The notes below the pieces were generated by a model, which did no database searches, was not told where the DNA came from, and saw nothing but the letters and a program-made list of their open reading frames with translations. This document shows positions 23,254 to 35,810 of a stretch of 48,137 nt of DNA, in pieces. Location of the stretch: NCBI GenBank assembly GCA_025449115.1, contig JAHLKC010000209.1, positions 1 to 48,137 on the forward strand, in the 5' to 3' direction. Source of the stretch: Chytridium lagenaria (Eukaryota > Chytridiomycota > Chytridiomycetes > Chytridiales > Chytridiaceae). The translations under genes and the position numbers were made by a program. Numbering within the stretch: the first letter of the stretch is position 1; every line of letters starts with the position of its first letter.

Positions 23254-25046
23254 TTAATAAGAAAATAGATTTAAAAGAGTTCGTAAAGAAATAAAGAGTG
23301 TTGAAACTTGATATGGATCAATGTTATGTCGTGTCGGTGGACCGAAACTATGAATGGCATGAATGGGGCTAAACGAAAGTCGCCATTCCAAAACCATGGT
23401 AACAGAGGCCAGCAGCGGAAGAAGGACGCTCCAAGCATTTGAAAGGAGAGCCGCGCCAGCAGAAGGTTTTGTCGAGGTGGTGATGATGTTAACAGTAGCA
23501 GTTGAGGTTTGCAATGGAGCGACAGTGGTTGAACTGATAGATGGAGGTGCAGATGTTGTGGGAACAATTGAGGCATTGGCCACACGATCCTGTTTGAGAT
23601 CTGTCGAGTGAAGGTTTGAATGATGACAGAACAACGGGATCCCAGGTGGCGCGAAAGTCGCGGTTGACGAGGTAAGTTGACTCATTCTCCGGTTTGGCGT
23701 ATTCGAAGAGACAGACAAGCTTAAAAGGGGATGACTATCCAAGTAGGTTTCGGAGAAAAGGAAAGAGTTCCAGAACGACTAAATTCATAAAGAGAATAAG
23801 TATGATGAATGTGGCATCAATTACGTCCATACCATTTGGAGTGTGGTCTGAGTAACTCCGGGGGCGGCAGGGTCGGTTTGGAAGGGGCCGAGGGCTCCAG
23901 AGCTTGAGTAATTAACATGGAAAGCAGCTGCACCTTCGGAAAGCTACAAGGCATAAACAGTAAGCGTGTCTTCTTCTCTACCGCAACAAACTATGCAAGC
24001 AAAAGAAAGGAAAAACAAACAAACCAACTTACAGCAAAAGGCTTTCCCTTCCCAGCAGCATAAATATCATAGAATGGCACTGGCCCACCTTCAGAACCTC
24101 CGGCATTTACTAACTGGTCAAAGTAGTTCTCGGGCGTGTTTGTGTTTAATATCCAGGGCCAGTTAGACCTTGTTCCTTTGTAGTAGACGGATAATCCAAC
24201 CTTTTGACGTTTAGTTAATTCATGGATAAAATGCCTACCCAGTCCACATATTCGTCACCTTAATTAAGAACATAATACCAAAAGTTAGTTACGGTTTTCG
24301 CAACAGCGATTAGGACAATAAATGCTTCCAACAAAGCGCTAACTATATCACCTGGGTAGTATCTTTCATAAGTGACTCCATCTCTTGCATCAAAGTTTGG
24401 TGACCAAAGCATAGCTGCAGAAGGGTTCTTCTCGTGGAGAGTGGTGGCAACTTGACGGAAAGAGCTGATAAACTCTGCAGGTTGCTGCCCGTAAGGCATC
24501 CATTCAAAATTCATCTCCGGTGCATATCTTATAATCACTCGCTTTCCGGTACGCTCCCAAATATCCGTAATCTGTGTAGAAAGCTTATCAATCTCCTCTT
24601 GAGTCACGTTCGCAAAACCAAAGTAGGGATCTTTATGACAACGTTATTTCAATACTTTAACCATGAGACAGTCGAGACGGAAAGAAAGCGATTGAAATAC
24701 ACTTACAAACTGTGAGGAAAACCATGGCATCACTGCCTTCATTCATTTGTCTTGTACTAAAGCTGAACTTTGACCAGGATTTCTAATATCATCCTCAAGA
24801 GGAATAGTCTGTGCAAATTGAAAGAAACTGGCACGATTTCCGATGCGTGAGTTGAAGAGAGCCGGGGAGTCTCCTCCAGCAGGAGAGTCGTCCAGCCACG
24901 CACCGAAAAGGATCTTTCCATCTGGCGGTACAGTATCTCGGGGACCACCAAGAGCAACCTCTTGGGCATGAGCGAATTGGAATGGAAGGGAAGAGAATAG
25001 CGCCAGCAAGCCAACGACGGGCGTAACTCGCAGAACAAGGTGTCAT
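23254..25046 (-). CDS. Secreted GH26-like glycoside hydrolase with Ser/Thr-rich, hydrophobic C-terminus
   Basis: The probable start is ATG at 25046; a one-base frame change soon after leads into a signal peptide core (GLLALFSSLPFQFAHAQ). The body holds GKILFGAWLD, then RYAPEMNFEWMPYGQ (candidate acid/base Glu), AMLWSPNFD, YYPGDEYVDWVGLSVYYKG and a candidate nucleophile in LSEGAAAFHV. These match the layout of GH26-type clan A hydrolases, which act on beta-mannans or mixed glucans. Exons: about 25046-24730, 24640-24350, the microexon 24258-24239, about 24200-24033, 23943-23833 and 23778-23254. The last exon continues as LVCLFEYAKPENE (after a frame change near 23722), then a Thr/Ser-rich linker and a hydrophobic stretch (SVLLPLLASVTMVL) that suggests a GPI signal or membrane anchor. 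Substrate is not predictable. The C-terminal end is uncertain. Confidence 0.72.
24239..24258 (-). other. 20-nt microexon encoding the GDEYVDW motif
   Basis: AG precedes and GT follows this 20-base exon. With one base from the previous exon (CCA G) it reads GDEYVDW in frame with the next exon's VGLSVYYKG, which is a conserved block of the hydrolase. The splice sites and motif agree, so the microexon is well supported. Confidence 0.7.
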
Positions 25047-26118
25047 GATGGTGTGTAATAACAGTGAAAGAGTAGGAGATGTTGAGGAAGGTGTCAGCAG
25101 AGCAGTATATAAATAATAAAAGTTTTTTTCTTCATATAAGGCTCATGACTGCGGAACGAGCCCCAGAGCCCAGGCTGTAAGAAGAAAGAATACGTGATGG
25201 AAAACTGCCCCAGAAAAGACACGGAGGCAGTTTTAGTCTTTGGACTTCCAGAAAAGTCTCAAAAATCTTCTCAGCCTCGTGCAACCTACCTATTACCAGA
25301 ATGAAAAAGACGTGTGCGCCGCAACGGACGCGTCAACGTGTGCAGAATTCCATTTCCAAGGTTAAAATAATTAGATACCACGTCCATTATTGTATTTAAC
25401 AGCATCAAAGGATCACACAACACGTTTAGATGAATGAGACGGAAAATGGGTTGAGCGATGATAAGAACACGTATTAATACTAGGATTGAAATTCAAAGAT
25501 TTTGGCCGCCATCCCTTGTTTTATGTACTGACTTTTCTCAAACAAGTATTCCATTTTTTTTAAATCTTGCCGAACAAATAACACACGATAAAAAGAAAAA
25601 TATAGGAGAAAGAAAAAAACAAAAACAATCCATGGAATTTTTACAATACGACACAACAACCACTCCAAGCAACCCAAAACTCATAAAAATCATCCCTGCA
25701 TGCCCAAAGACCCGTAAAGAGTCACGAAAAAAAACCCCTTAAAAGGGGGAGACGTATCAAAAAAAGTCAAAACACCCACCCCATCATCCCCTCCAGGACG
25801 CGACTGCAAACGGCAAAGAAAACATAGAATATGGAAAAAATGGCTGTGGGGGAATTGATAATAAAAAAGGTTGAAATATGGATGAAGCCACAGCAAAGAG
25901 AGAGAGGGGAGGGGGTTGTTATACGTGTGGGGGATCACTCTAATAGGAAAGTATACGATAAAAAAAAATCCCAACCCCAAAGGAAAGAGTGTGGATTCAC
26001 ACCATCATTGAAAAATATTATATAAAGATATAAAAAAAAAGGCGAGCATTGGAAAGCCGCCCAAAACAAAAAAAGAAAGAAAAAAAAGGTCTAGGGTGAA
26101 TAAAGTCAGGCCGCCAAT
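25047..26118. other. Intergenic, no gene seen
   Basis: Holds the 5' flank of the hydrolase and the A-rich 3' flank of the Cdc4-like gene. The open frames seen (25458-25742, 25690-25980) are low-complexity and carry no motif. Confidence 0.5.
25102..25116 (-). promoter_or_regulatory. TATA-like box of the GH26-like gene
   Basis: Plus-strand AGTATATAAATAATA, read on the minus strand as an A/T-rich TATA-like element about 60 bases before the probable ATG at 25046. Support is position and sequence only. Confidence 0.4.
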
Positions 26119-29100
26119 CTATATTTTCCTCGGTCTCAACCCAATCCTTCCACTCTCCCTAAATATCCCTGAACTCGTTGTCTGTTCTTCCCCCATTTTC
26201 AAAGCAGCCTTTGCAGTCAACCTTTCCAATGAACTCCTCAACGAATGCCCCTCCGCGTCCACAGAGGCCGACGACGAAGCAAGCGCCGTCTTTCTCGTCC
26301 GACCCCATCTCAAAGCATCCGTCGCAGCAAGCGATCTAGCAAGATTCAACATGGTAGCAGTATCCTTTTCATCCAACCCCGACTGCGACCGAGACGAAGC
26401 AGACGATGAGGAAGACGACGATGACGTCGAACCTTTACCCGTCTCAATCAGATGATCTGTTGACATATCATCATCTTCTTCCTCACCACCTGAAGGTAGC
26501 TCATCATCCACCTCTTGATCCTGTCCAAGCTGATGATGATGGTGATGGTGATGGTGGTGGTGATGATGATGATGCTGCATATGCGCATCCATATCCTGAT
26601 CCCCATCCATATCAGCATCCTCATCTCCCTCCTCCCCTTCTCCATCAGGCTCTCCATCAGGCTCTCCATCCCCCTCCGCATCCCCACCAGCATTCTCATC
26701 CCCATTCCCACCATCCTCCTGCCCCTCCCCTCCACCCTGGTTTCCACCATCATTATGTCCAGTAGGCCACCCTCCATCCCCAGGCCCCTCAACCTTCAAC
26801 CCAGCCTCAACGCCCTCCCCAAAATCAAGCACCTCAAACCAAGTCCTATCCCCATCCCTCTGTAACGCACAAACCAGCCTCCTCTCATCCATTCGTACCC
26901 TCCAAACTCCCCGAATCTGCGATACAAGATCCCTCACAAACCTCCCGTAAACAGGCTGAGGTCCATTCGGTCCCTGCGTAAACGCAAACCCAGGCCCCGC
27001 ACCACCCGCAGCCCCACCAGCAGCACCACCAGCCCCATTCGCAGCAAACCCACTTCCCGAAGAATGGAACGGGATCTGTCCGTTTATTCCAGCAGAGCTA
27101 AGCTCCCAAAGCTTGACACCACCATCAGACCCAGATACAATACGGTTCAGGCCTGGTTCATGATGGAAACAAGTAATGGCCGCCTGGTGTCCAGTTAACG
27201 TCGCAAGGCACTGTCCAGTCGTCGGCGACCAAATACGAAGCGTTGCATCAGCTGCTGCGGAAACAAGGTATTTGGGTGAGAGCTCAAGCAATCCAACGAG
27301 CGAGGAGTGACCTAATCAAAAAAAACACATTAGTCTATAAAGTAAACAATAATCTAGTGTTTAAACATAGAGACAAACCCACTCACCCTCAAGGTTAAAC
27401 AAAAGGCACAAACGTCTTTGTGCACCAAACCCTCACAGTCGCATCCATGCTGCCGGAAACAGCCCTCTGCAATTCATGGCAATACCCTACAGAGTAAACC
27501 TTCTCTCTATGTCCTCTGAAACAAAACACGGCTTCTCCCGTAACAAGATCCCACAACCTCACAGTAGTATCATACGAACCAGACACCAAAACTCTCCCAT
27601 GTCCAGCTATAGCCCTAACAGAGTTGGTGTGTCCATTCAACACATGCATGAAATGCCCTGTGCCATTGTTCGGTGCACCTTCATCGTCACCCACACGATC
27701 AGCCTCTGGGAGTCTCCATACTCTAAGCGTGGCATCCCTGGATCCCGTCACAATAAGTGGGGACAAGGGTTCCCCGTCTTTGTCAAGATTCACGGCTGCC
27801 GACGTTGAGCCAACAGATGTGGTAGACGCAGACGATGAAGCAGAGGATGATGAAGACGACGAAGACGTTGCCGCGAGGTTCGGCGTCACATTAAACTTCT
27901 TGGTGTTAGGTTTGCCATTACTTGACGAAGAGCCTGCGGGAGGCACGATCATAAGGCATCGTACAGTAGAGGTATGGCCTTCAAAAAGATGAGTGCAGCG
28001 CCCAGACTCCATATCCCACACACGAACGGTGCGGTCAGTGGATCCAGACACAAGGGTGTTCTTCCAGTACTGAAGCGCCCACACACCACCCTCATGACCA
28101 ACGAGCTTTCGACGAAGCTGTCCATTATTCGTGTCGTAAATATGAATAGTCGTATCATCCGAACTAACATAAAAAGTGTTAATGCACCAACATCACCGTG
28201 AAGATTCACTAGAACAAAAACACCTACCCAGATACAATCTTATCATTATCAAAACTGCAAACACGTCACCACATTACTCCCATGTCCCGGGAACGCAATC
28301 GTCTTGCACCTCCCATGCATCCAATTCTGCTGCATGATATGATGTCTCCGATAAAGCGTCTTAAACACCTTCACGTCCTGCGCAGCCGCAACAGCAGCCT
28401 TTCCAAATGGTGTCGCCTTCCCAAAAGTAGCCACAGAGGTCAACGAAACGGGTGGTGGCACAACGGGGTACCGCCCAGACATGGATTGCAGGAACAGCAA
28501 TCTTGCGATACTCCTCACCCCCACCCGCCAACAACAGATCCAGGAATCATCGTCGGCGATACGTCGGCAGGTGATGATGAGGACGATGATGACGACGCAA
28601 ATGCTCGTTTAGACGACGAAGCATGACCAAAGGCGAGAGAATTAGAGGAGGCAAGTGCAGACATTTTTTTATAAGATTCCTCCTTAACCTCATCCTCCCT
28701 ATACCATCCTTCCCTGACAAGTCTCTTTTTCCACACCGCTGTTTCAGCGCCCTCCCCGTCCACAACTCGATGCCATCTCCGACATACCCGCCACACCGCC
28801 CCAAAGACCTCAAGTCTAAGTACTCAAGAATTTGGAAGCTCAGCTCAATCGGAAGCAAACCCACGAAATCCCTCTTAAGAGTCGGAAGAATGAGCGAAGA
28901 GATGAACTGAAGGGTGTTGGCGGGACACCGTCGAAGAAGTTGAAGAAGAACGTATGACTGCAAAGGTTGAGGGAGACCGTCAAAGCTTGAAATCATGCCG
29001 GGAAGGTCAGAAAGTGTCGGAATACGGATCTCCGGACCCCTACGACTTTCCTCAAGGCTCCCTGTGGGATCCGGTGTGAGGCGGCTAAGCGAAGGGGAGA

Positions 29101-30208
29101 GCGTGCGAGAGTGACGGAAGAGAGCGTGGCTTGAAGAGTCTAGAGGATCAACAAACTGAGGAGGACCCATTGCCGATCCCGAAACGCCGGAAACGCCAAG
29201 GTTTGGTGCAAGCGATGTGGCGGTAGGTGACATGGTGGGGCTTGGAAGGTTGCGGGAAGAAGAGCATCATCGTCGTCGTCCGATGTAGTGGTGGTGAGCG
29301 TTGGTGGAGGGTTGGTCCAGTTGAGAGGAGTGAGGTTGTGCGTTGATGGTGTTGCGTTGACAGAAGTGGTGGTGACCAAGTGGACAACTTGAGTGGCTTC
29401 AGGGAAGGGTGTCAATGGAATAGAGGGCATGGGGTGACGTCCAGAATGCATTGGTGCGGGGGTTCTAGGGAATCCGCCATCAGCAGATCCGACAGGTGCG
29501 GCCGAAACAGACATGTCGCTCTGCATATCATCAGGCCTATAGCTAGAAGGAGAGTCTGTTTCACTCATTCTTGGCCGTTTTCGAGTCAAACCTCGACCAG
29601 ACACAATAGAAATTGCGTTGGCAGCTTCCTTGCTAACAATCGAAAGCCCGTCGTAATGTTGTCGCATATGATCTGTACCTAGTTGTGTCTCCATTCCGCT
29701 AAACTCCTGCTGAGGTTCATTCTATAGAAAATCGCTTAGCTACAATACTCCTTGAAAGGAAATGAAACCTCACCATAACGGTGTTATCCTCGTACACATC
29801 ATACTCCTTAAATCGGGTGGGTACTCCATTCAAGTCAAAACAGAACCTCTTGAGCGCCGGCGGTGGTTGGTGTATTGGCTAACGGGAATAACGAAGTGTC
29901 CAGATGTTTAGGAAGAGGCGGAGGGTTAATCAAAAGAGGTGGGAACTCGGTTATCTTTGTAGTGGTGGTAGTGACGACAGTCTAGAGAAAGGGGCAGCGT
30001 TAGGCATGCTATCCTACATCAAAAACCAAAGAACACGGGGAGGAATGGAGTGGTAAACGAAACGCACAGTGGTAACGGAATGCGGTGCAAGCGAAAAGGA
30101 AACGCCCACTTTCCGCCGTGAAGGCCCAGAGGCATCCGATGCCGCAGGCTGCCCTTGACTGCCTTGTCCGGCTCCGTGAGAGCCACTGGCCTCTGACGGT
30201 GGGAACAT
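26119..30208 (-). CDS. Cdc4/Pop1-like F-box and WD40 repeat protein (SCF substrate receptor)
   Basis: The product would be the substrate-recognition subunit of an SCF ubiquitin ligase, binding Skp1 by its F-box and phosphorylated targets by its propeller. Exon 1 is 30208-30068, exon 2 29981-29774 with the fungal signature LKRFCFDLNG, and exon 3 starts at 29720. The F-box reads LPIELSFQILEYLDLRSL, preceded by LRRCPANTLQF. A linker with YRRHHIMQQNW leads to at least seven WD repeats (VSGSTDRTVRVWDM, VSGSYDTTVRLWDL, VSAAADATLRIWS and others). The last 250 residues are acidic, hold about 14 consecutive His, and end GLRPRKI. At least six frame changes are needed (about 29857, 29262, 28782, 28530, 28256 at a TTTT run, and 27425), yet every conserved block survives. 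That argues for sequence error rather than decay. Met30-type proteins are the main alternative. Confidence 0.85.
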
Positions 30209-32638
30209 TCACGACTAGCTCTGAAAGAAACCGACTGAGTTGCTTTTTGCGTAGCTGCAACGAGATGGCTGAATGAAAGGGTGCGGATTGATCAACGACA
30301 CAGGCGCAGGAACTGGTGAGATTGGAGGTGTGATTAGTTGCGGTCTACTTTGATAAAGATGAGGACAATGAACAGCGGGTGATGTGTGGAGGGTAGAAGA
30401 ATAAAGGGGGCCAGGGGGGTGACGAGAGCACGATGAGGGATGGTTGATTAAATGGTCACTTCAAGTTGACTAATTAAAAATTGAGTGGCCTATTCGTCCA
30501 CAGCAAAATAATGGGACGGACTGCCCAACAATGCGCATTCTATTTTGCCAAAAAAAACCATCACCATATCCGCCGTCATCCTGTTCCATCCGATGTGCAT
30601 CGATGTCCACTATATCACTCTCGCCTTGCTCCTTTTTTATTTTTAATGTATCCAGGACCTCCGCTACTTTATCCCCCCATGCAACACATCAAACCACCAC
30701 GGCTTAAAAGAAAAAGCCAGTGCTCCGCACCGTAAAAAAAGTGTAAAAATAAGAGTCCTGATGGCATCTACAGAGGGTCTCGCGAAGCGCATCCCAGTTG
30801 TATTTTTTATAACGCCATCAGCAAAAAGGCAACCAGGGTCCGTCCTTAACAACTCCCAGCCCCCAAACCCTTGAAACCAACCAATCCAACGCACTCCAAC
30901 CGAGAAGCCTCAATCCACATCCCAACCCCATTCAACAACTCCCAACATCCATCCCCGCACGACAACAGCGACTCTACAAACCCAAAAACTGACCTCAACA
31001 ACAATGGGTGCAGCACAGAATCGGAGGGTGTGATTTCTTCTTTTTCCTTTTGAAAAATATAAAAATTGAATGGGAAACCAACCAACAAAAAAAAAAAAAA
31101 AGATTTCTTTTGATGTTGTTTTTTTTGAAGGTGAACTGCTTGGGGGCGGAGCTCAACTTTCATTCAAGGCATGGAGGGAGAGCCTGGATTTTGTTTTTGG
31201 TCTTTGGGCCACGCGGCGTGGATGCGGGGAGGCGCATTCACATCCATCTGATGCCCCCCTTTGAAGTCATCTTACCCCACGGCATGCATAGTAGGATGCG
31301 TGTCGTCGTTGAGAAAGTTATGATGGGCGACTGTGATTCCTCCACTGAAAGGCCTAAATTCTTGGATGCACTCCGACATCGACACCCTTGTACATCTTAC
31401 TTCTTGTCCTTCTATACCTACAAGACCGTCGTTTATTCTTTTCATGCCAACAACACCATCGTATCCTATAAGTGCACGCGACACGCAGGCCATTCATCGT
31501 CACTTTACAACTCCGCATACCACAAAGACTCCATAGAAAACCACATCATACAACATAGTGATCAACAAAAACCATGTGACGCGACGTGTTTCCTGCGCGT
31601 TTCATCATGTTTCACTTCAACGCTATAATCAAACAACGAGCATGCATAGGAGCAAAACTTCCTCACCACAACATCATGACTTCACATCCGGTTTTCATAA
31701 ATTAAAAGCTGCCATACGTGGTCCTTCAACATCTATCGGCATTAGTGTTCAACCCCACACCATGCCACGCGGTTTGTATAACAAGAACGTCATTTTTTGA
31801 AAGTTGTTTCCAAAAACGCGTTCAACAAAACGTAAACGTGGAAGATGATGGACGATGGTGACGGGTTTGTAAAGGACGGCATGTCGACTACCCAAGCGAT
31901 TGCAGCTACAAAAAAAAAAAATAACAAACGTATCAAGCAAGTAGGGTTGTGCATCTCTTCGCTTGGCCCTCGTCCAACACGATCGCTGGTAGGGATAAGT
32001 AAACCTGCGTCAACCATGTTAATGCTGTGTATAATGGAGAGCGGGATGTTCTGCATAGCTCATCCACATGACGTTCAGTACGAGTCAGGAAAGCAACGTC
32101 GCAACTCCATAGTTGAGCAAAGACGCGCTCACAGACCCCGGCCCGCTCTTCAAATTGTACCCAAGAGGTGGTTCTGGAACAAATGAGTGTGAGCCCCGGC
32201 CCGCTCTCCAAATGTACCCAAAAAGGTTGTTCTGGAACAAATGAGTACCTACACAATACGAACACATTAGGGTGCTCACAATAAACACAAAGGAGAATAG
32301 AAAGAGTAATTAAAAATCTATTCAAGTTTACGATCAAAAACTCAAACACTTTTCACAGGATTACTAAACTGACGTGAAAGATAAAGGGCCAACAAATGGT
32401 TCATTGACAAAACCAAGCCAAAAATAAAAAAAAATGTCGTAAACAGGGTAGGTGGGGTGAGCTTAAAAAAAAAAGATTTTAAGAAAAATAAACAACAATG
32501 ACTGCATAAAAAAAAGGGGGTGCTGGAGACACGTTGTAGTGCCGGCAGAGTTTAAAAAAACAAGACGTTGGGAGACGTAAAACGAAGATGAAAAGGCTAA
32601 AAAAAACAAAAACAACAAGGAATCAATCAACGTGCAAC
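30209..32638. other. Long intergenic region, no supported gene
   Basis: About 2.4 kb. Frames of up to 206 codons exist (31008-31628, +) but show no motif, contain homopolymer-coded runs, and have no convincing splice or start context. A two-copy 57-bp tandem repeat lies at 32136-32247. The right part is probably the 3' flank of the desaturase gene. Confidence 0.45.
32136..32247. repeat. Two-copy direct tandem repeat, about 57 bp unit
   Basis: Unit 1 (32136-32193) and unit 2 (32194-32247) both begin CCCCGGCCCGCTCT, share AAAT.GTACCCAA and end TTCTGGAACAAATGAGT. They differ by a few substitutions and short indels. Confidence 0.85.
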
Positions 32639-34632
32639 TTAAATAGCCTTTTGAGCCTGCTTTGCCGCCAAAGCCAAGTCAATCTCCTCCTTTGTAAACT
32701 TCCTAGTCTTCTCCTTCAACTTTGCAATAATTTGCTCCTTGCTCGGCCTCGGTGTGCTCTCATCAAGATGCACCCACCAAGAGTCCGCGATCCAATCATA
32801 CCGTCCAAACATCAACGCGATCCAAATCATATCATAGTCCGTCTTCTTCAATACCATAGCATTTGTCTTGATGTACTCTCCGCGTCTCCTCAAAAACTCC
32901 CTAGGGTGTTCAGTCCAATGGCGTTTAGCATTGAGATGGTGAGACGCGTGGTACCCATCGTTAAAGTTGATGAGGTTAAAGTTGGTGTCGATGATGGTGA
33001 TGGAGTTGTGAAGACCGCCACCGAGGGGTCAGAACGTTCAAGGAAGGCGTGTTGGACCCAGTTTCCAGACATCATGCCGAAACGGGAGAGGAGGAAAGGG
33101 AGGATGAGGGCCCAGAAAGTTCCCCAAAAGTTAATTTGGGTGGCGAGGTAAAGATGGTTGCGAGGGAGAGGTATTCGCAGAGGAGGGAGCTGACGGCTTT
33201 GCGAATGTCGTTGCGGCGGAAAAAGTAGATGGGGAGGTCAATGCCGATCAAGAGAAGAAACGGCCAAAGTAGCTAAAGATGAACGTTAGATACTACGTTA
33301 TTTGGACAGAAAAGAAAACGCGTGAATGGTTATATAAAAGACTTTTACTCACTAAAGGAAGTGGATGGGGTTATCACGTTGGAAAAAGAGCGTGGAGGAC
33401 AGGTCTCCCGGTGCGTTGTCCTCGACGTGGTGCATCTGCATAAAAATTGACGCGTTAACTCGTTAAACCAGAATAAAAAAAAAAGACGCGACAAGTGACA
33501 AATATAAATAAAAATAAAAACAGGAAGTAGGGTAGTACAAATGTGACACATTGTATCATACGCCACCAAAGCAAAAAAGATTTGAGTGGATCCCCCCATC
33601 GCAAGCCCCTGGCCCAAACCAAACAACCAAAACTCTGTCTGTCACCAAAAGCAAAATTAACGGATTCGGTGCTGTGATCTGTTGATCCTCCAGTCCATTG
33701 ACGCCGTACAAATTTCCTGTTTCCTATTTCCTATTTGCATTACCGTTTACTCCGCTTTTTAACTGCACAAGGAGCTCTCCATTCGTCATGTCACTACACG
33801 CCATCCAAGAATCTCGCAAACTCCGCAATCTTTGGTGGCTGCCCCAATTGCACGGATACCGAAAACCAACGAGCCAAAGACAAAAAACAACATCATAAAC
33901 GAGAGGTTCTAAGCACCTAAAAATAAAAAATATCATAGCCTCTAACCTTAATGTGGTGGAAATAGTACGTGTAGATGGTCTGTCCAAACAAGGGTCCAAG
34001 AAGAACAGGGAACCACTGTTCAAGTGCACTAAACTTCCAGACCTTGCGGTGAAGAGAGACGTGAAGACCCAAGTGGTAAGGTCAATGATGGGGAAGAAGA
34101 GGAGGAGGTGAACGGGGCCCACCACCAGTTGAAGTGAACAAACATCATGTAGAGAGCCGAAGGAAGAGTGGTTACTAGATTTAAAGGATGAGAGTCAGTA
34201 TGCGTCATGAAGATATTCAACCAAAATGCCATCGTTTCTTCTACGCCATGTTAATGCATTCGCATAACAAAACGACTCGAAACCCCAACGATCTTTCTTC
34301 TTTCCAAAATCAAACACAAAAATAATAGACTCACAGGTTGCCCTCAACGCCAACGTGAAGATCGAGAGATCCCTGATATCCCTAATGAACAACAACGCAA
34401 ACCTCTCGTACAGGTTCTTGGGTGGGCTTGAGCATACGGTCAAATGGGATCCAGGGAACTTTTGCAGGACGGCATGATCTCTCTCAAAACCAGGGGAGAC
34501 AGTAGATTCATAGTCCCATTTCTCTTCAAGGGCCTTGATAATGTTTGTGTCATCAACGCATCGAGTCTTTGGGTCGTGAGGTGGTTGAGGGGTCTCCTCC
34601 TTTTGCTGCTTGCTGCGAGGTGGTTGACACAT
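32639..34632 (-). CDS. Membrane fatty acid desaturase (three His-box type)
   Basis: This integral ER-type desaturase family uses a di-iron centre held by three histidine boxes. All three are visible: GLHVSLHRK (HxxxH), YYFHHIKMHHVEDN (HxxHH, joined across a splice site) and NDGYHASHHLNAKRHW. Exon 1 (34632-34335) starts MCQPPRSKQQ and holds FPGSHLTVCSSPPKNLYERF. Exon 2 has the membrane-rich PSALYMMFVHFNWWW and ALEQWFPVLLGPLFGQTIYT. A short exon near 33432-33354 holds HHVEDNAPGDLSSTLFFQRD. The last runs to 32641, ending EEIDLALAAKQAQKAI. Frame changes are needed near 34100 (two), 33145 and 33030. The exon 2 acceptor near 34240 does not give a clean join. The position of the double bond made is not predictable. 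No electron-donor cytochrome b5 domain is seen. Confidence 0.8.
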
Positions 34633-35317
34633 GATGGATGTGGAATGAGAAAGAGTGCCTGTCTCCCTTGCTGTTGTTTTTTCCTTCTTGCTGAATGGGT
34701 GAGAAAAGTGAGGTGAAGAGAAAGTAGAATATATAGGATGAAAAGTCTATTCCTGTTACAAAGGGGAGTGCACACACGCAACGGGTTGTTGGTGTTGGTG
34801 CGTGTGAAGAGACGGGGTTGGAGAGGGGTGTTGTTAGCGAAACAACAATAATACAATAATAAGAATGTAGCCCAAGAACGAACAAAAGCAAAAAAAGGTG
34901 GGGGGCTGGACACAAACAAAATGTTTATTTAATAATTTTATTAGAGGAAAATAAAAAATAAACAACAAATTTAAAATTAAATTTTATTTATTTAAATTTT
35001 CCCATACATATGTAGAACAAAGTGAAAATTAGTAAAGTTTTTGTTACTCGTGCTCCTGATTGGTTGACAAACCTTTACGCGGAAAAGTCGGAACCCGGGA
35101 GAAATTGGGATCTGAATTGAGCTGTGTTACCAGATGTACTTTTTTAGAATTTCTGTTCAAGGCCGCTCCGCTGAGGACGGCATAACAGTATTAGTTTATG
35201 TCTTTGCAGAATGGATTTTTAAAATGGTGCTTCCTACATCTTTCATCTTTCTTCTTCTTCTAAATTTTGGTTGTCTGTTTTTATAAAAATATTTACATGC
35301 ATTTAATTGAAGTAAGA
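34633..35317. other. Desaturase 5' flank and left flank of the retrotransposon
   Basis: AT-rich at 34920-35010. Contains an ATTGG (CCAAT-type) element near 35060. No gene seen. Confidence 0.45.
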
Positions 35318-35796
35318 TGTGACGGAATTTCCCGATATCTCTTGTATTACTTCAATTATTCTTGTATTACCTTCTTTATTGAAATTTTCCACTTCGTTCA
35401 TTTTTCCGCAAGATGCCACGCTTAGCCCCAACTTTGCCAACTTTATTTGAAGTTCTTTTATTTTCGTTACCTTTCTTAGTTAAAACTCGAACTTTCCTTT
35501 TCATTCGGAATGTTTCTATTTTTCGAATTTCTTCTATATTTGTTCTAAAACCTTCTTAAACCTTCTTTCAATTTCAACTTTATTTTACGCGTTTTTCGCC
35601 TATAAAAGGCTAACCCTTTCTTTGACTCCAACTCACTTCTTAAACATTTTCTACTTCTTCAACAACATTTCTCTTCTTAACAACTTCCCTTCTTCTTCAA
35701 TAAAATCCCTCAAAACTCCAATTTTCTCTTTTCAAATATCTTTACAATATTTCCCCTTTGACGAACTTTCGCCCAAGCTAGGCTCGTTCTGTCACA
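35318..35796 (+). repeat. 5' LTR
   Basis: Starts TGTGACGGAATTTCC and ends CGTTCTGTCACA, giving near-perfect inverted ends. Contains TATAAAAG at 35601 and AATAAAA near 35699. Confidence 0.95.
35601..35608 (+). promoter_or_regulatory. LTR core promoter (TATAAAAG)
   Basis: TATAAAAG is conserved in both LTRs (also at 41100-41107), about 190 bases before the LTR end, as expected for the element's own RNA polymerase II promoter. Confidence 0.6.
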
Positions 35797-35798
35797 TT

Positions 35799-35810
35799 TG
35801 GTAGCACTTC
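35799..35810 (+). other. Primer-binding site (initiator-Met-like)
   Basis: TGGTAGCAC begins two bases after the 5' LTR. It complements a tRNA 3' end GUGCUACCA, close to fungal initiator tRNA-Met ends (GCUACCA), the usual primer of Ty3-like elements. The exact tRNA is an inference. Confidence 0.6.

Noticed and set aside
26406..26865. His/Pro-rich and Met/Ile-rich frames opposite or offset to the Cdc4-like tail
   Set aside because: Shadows of the CAT/CAC-rich repeat coding for the acidic poly-His tail.
31008..31628. 206-codon plus-strand frame
   Set aside because: Begins in T/A homopolymers, has no motif, no start context and no splice support.
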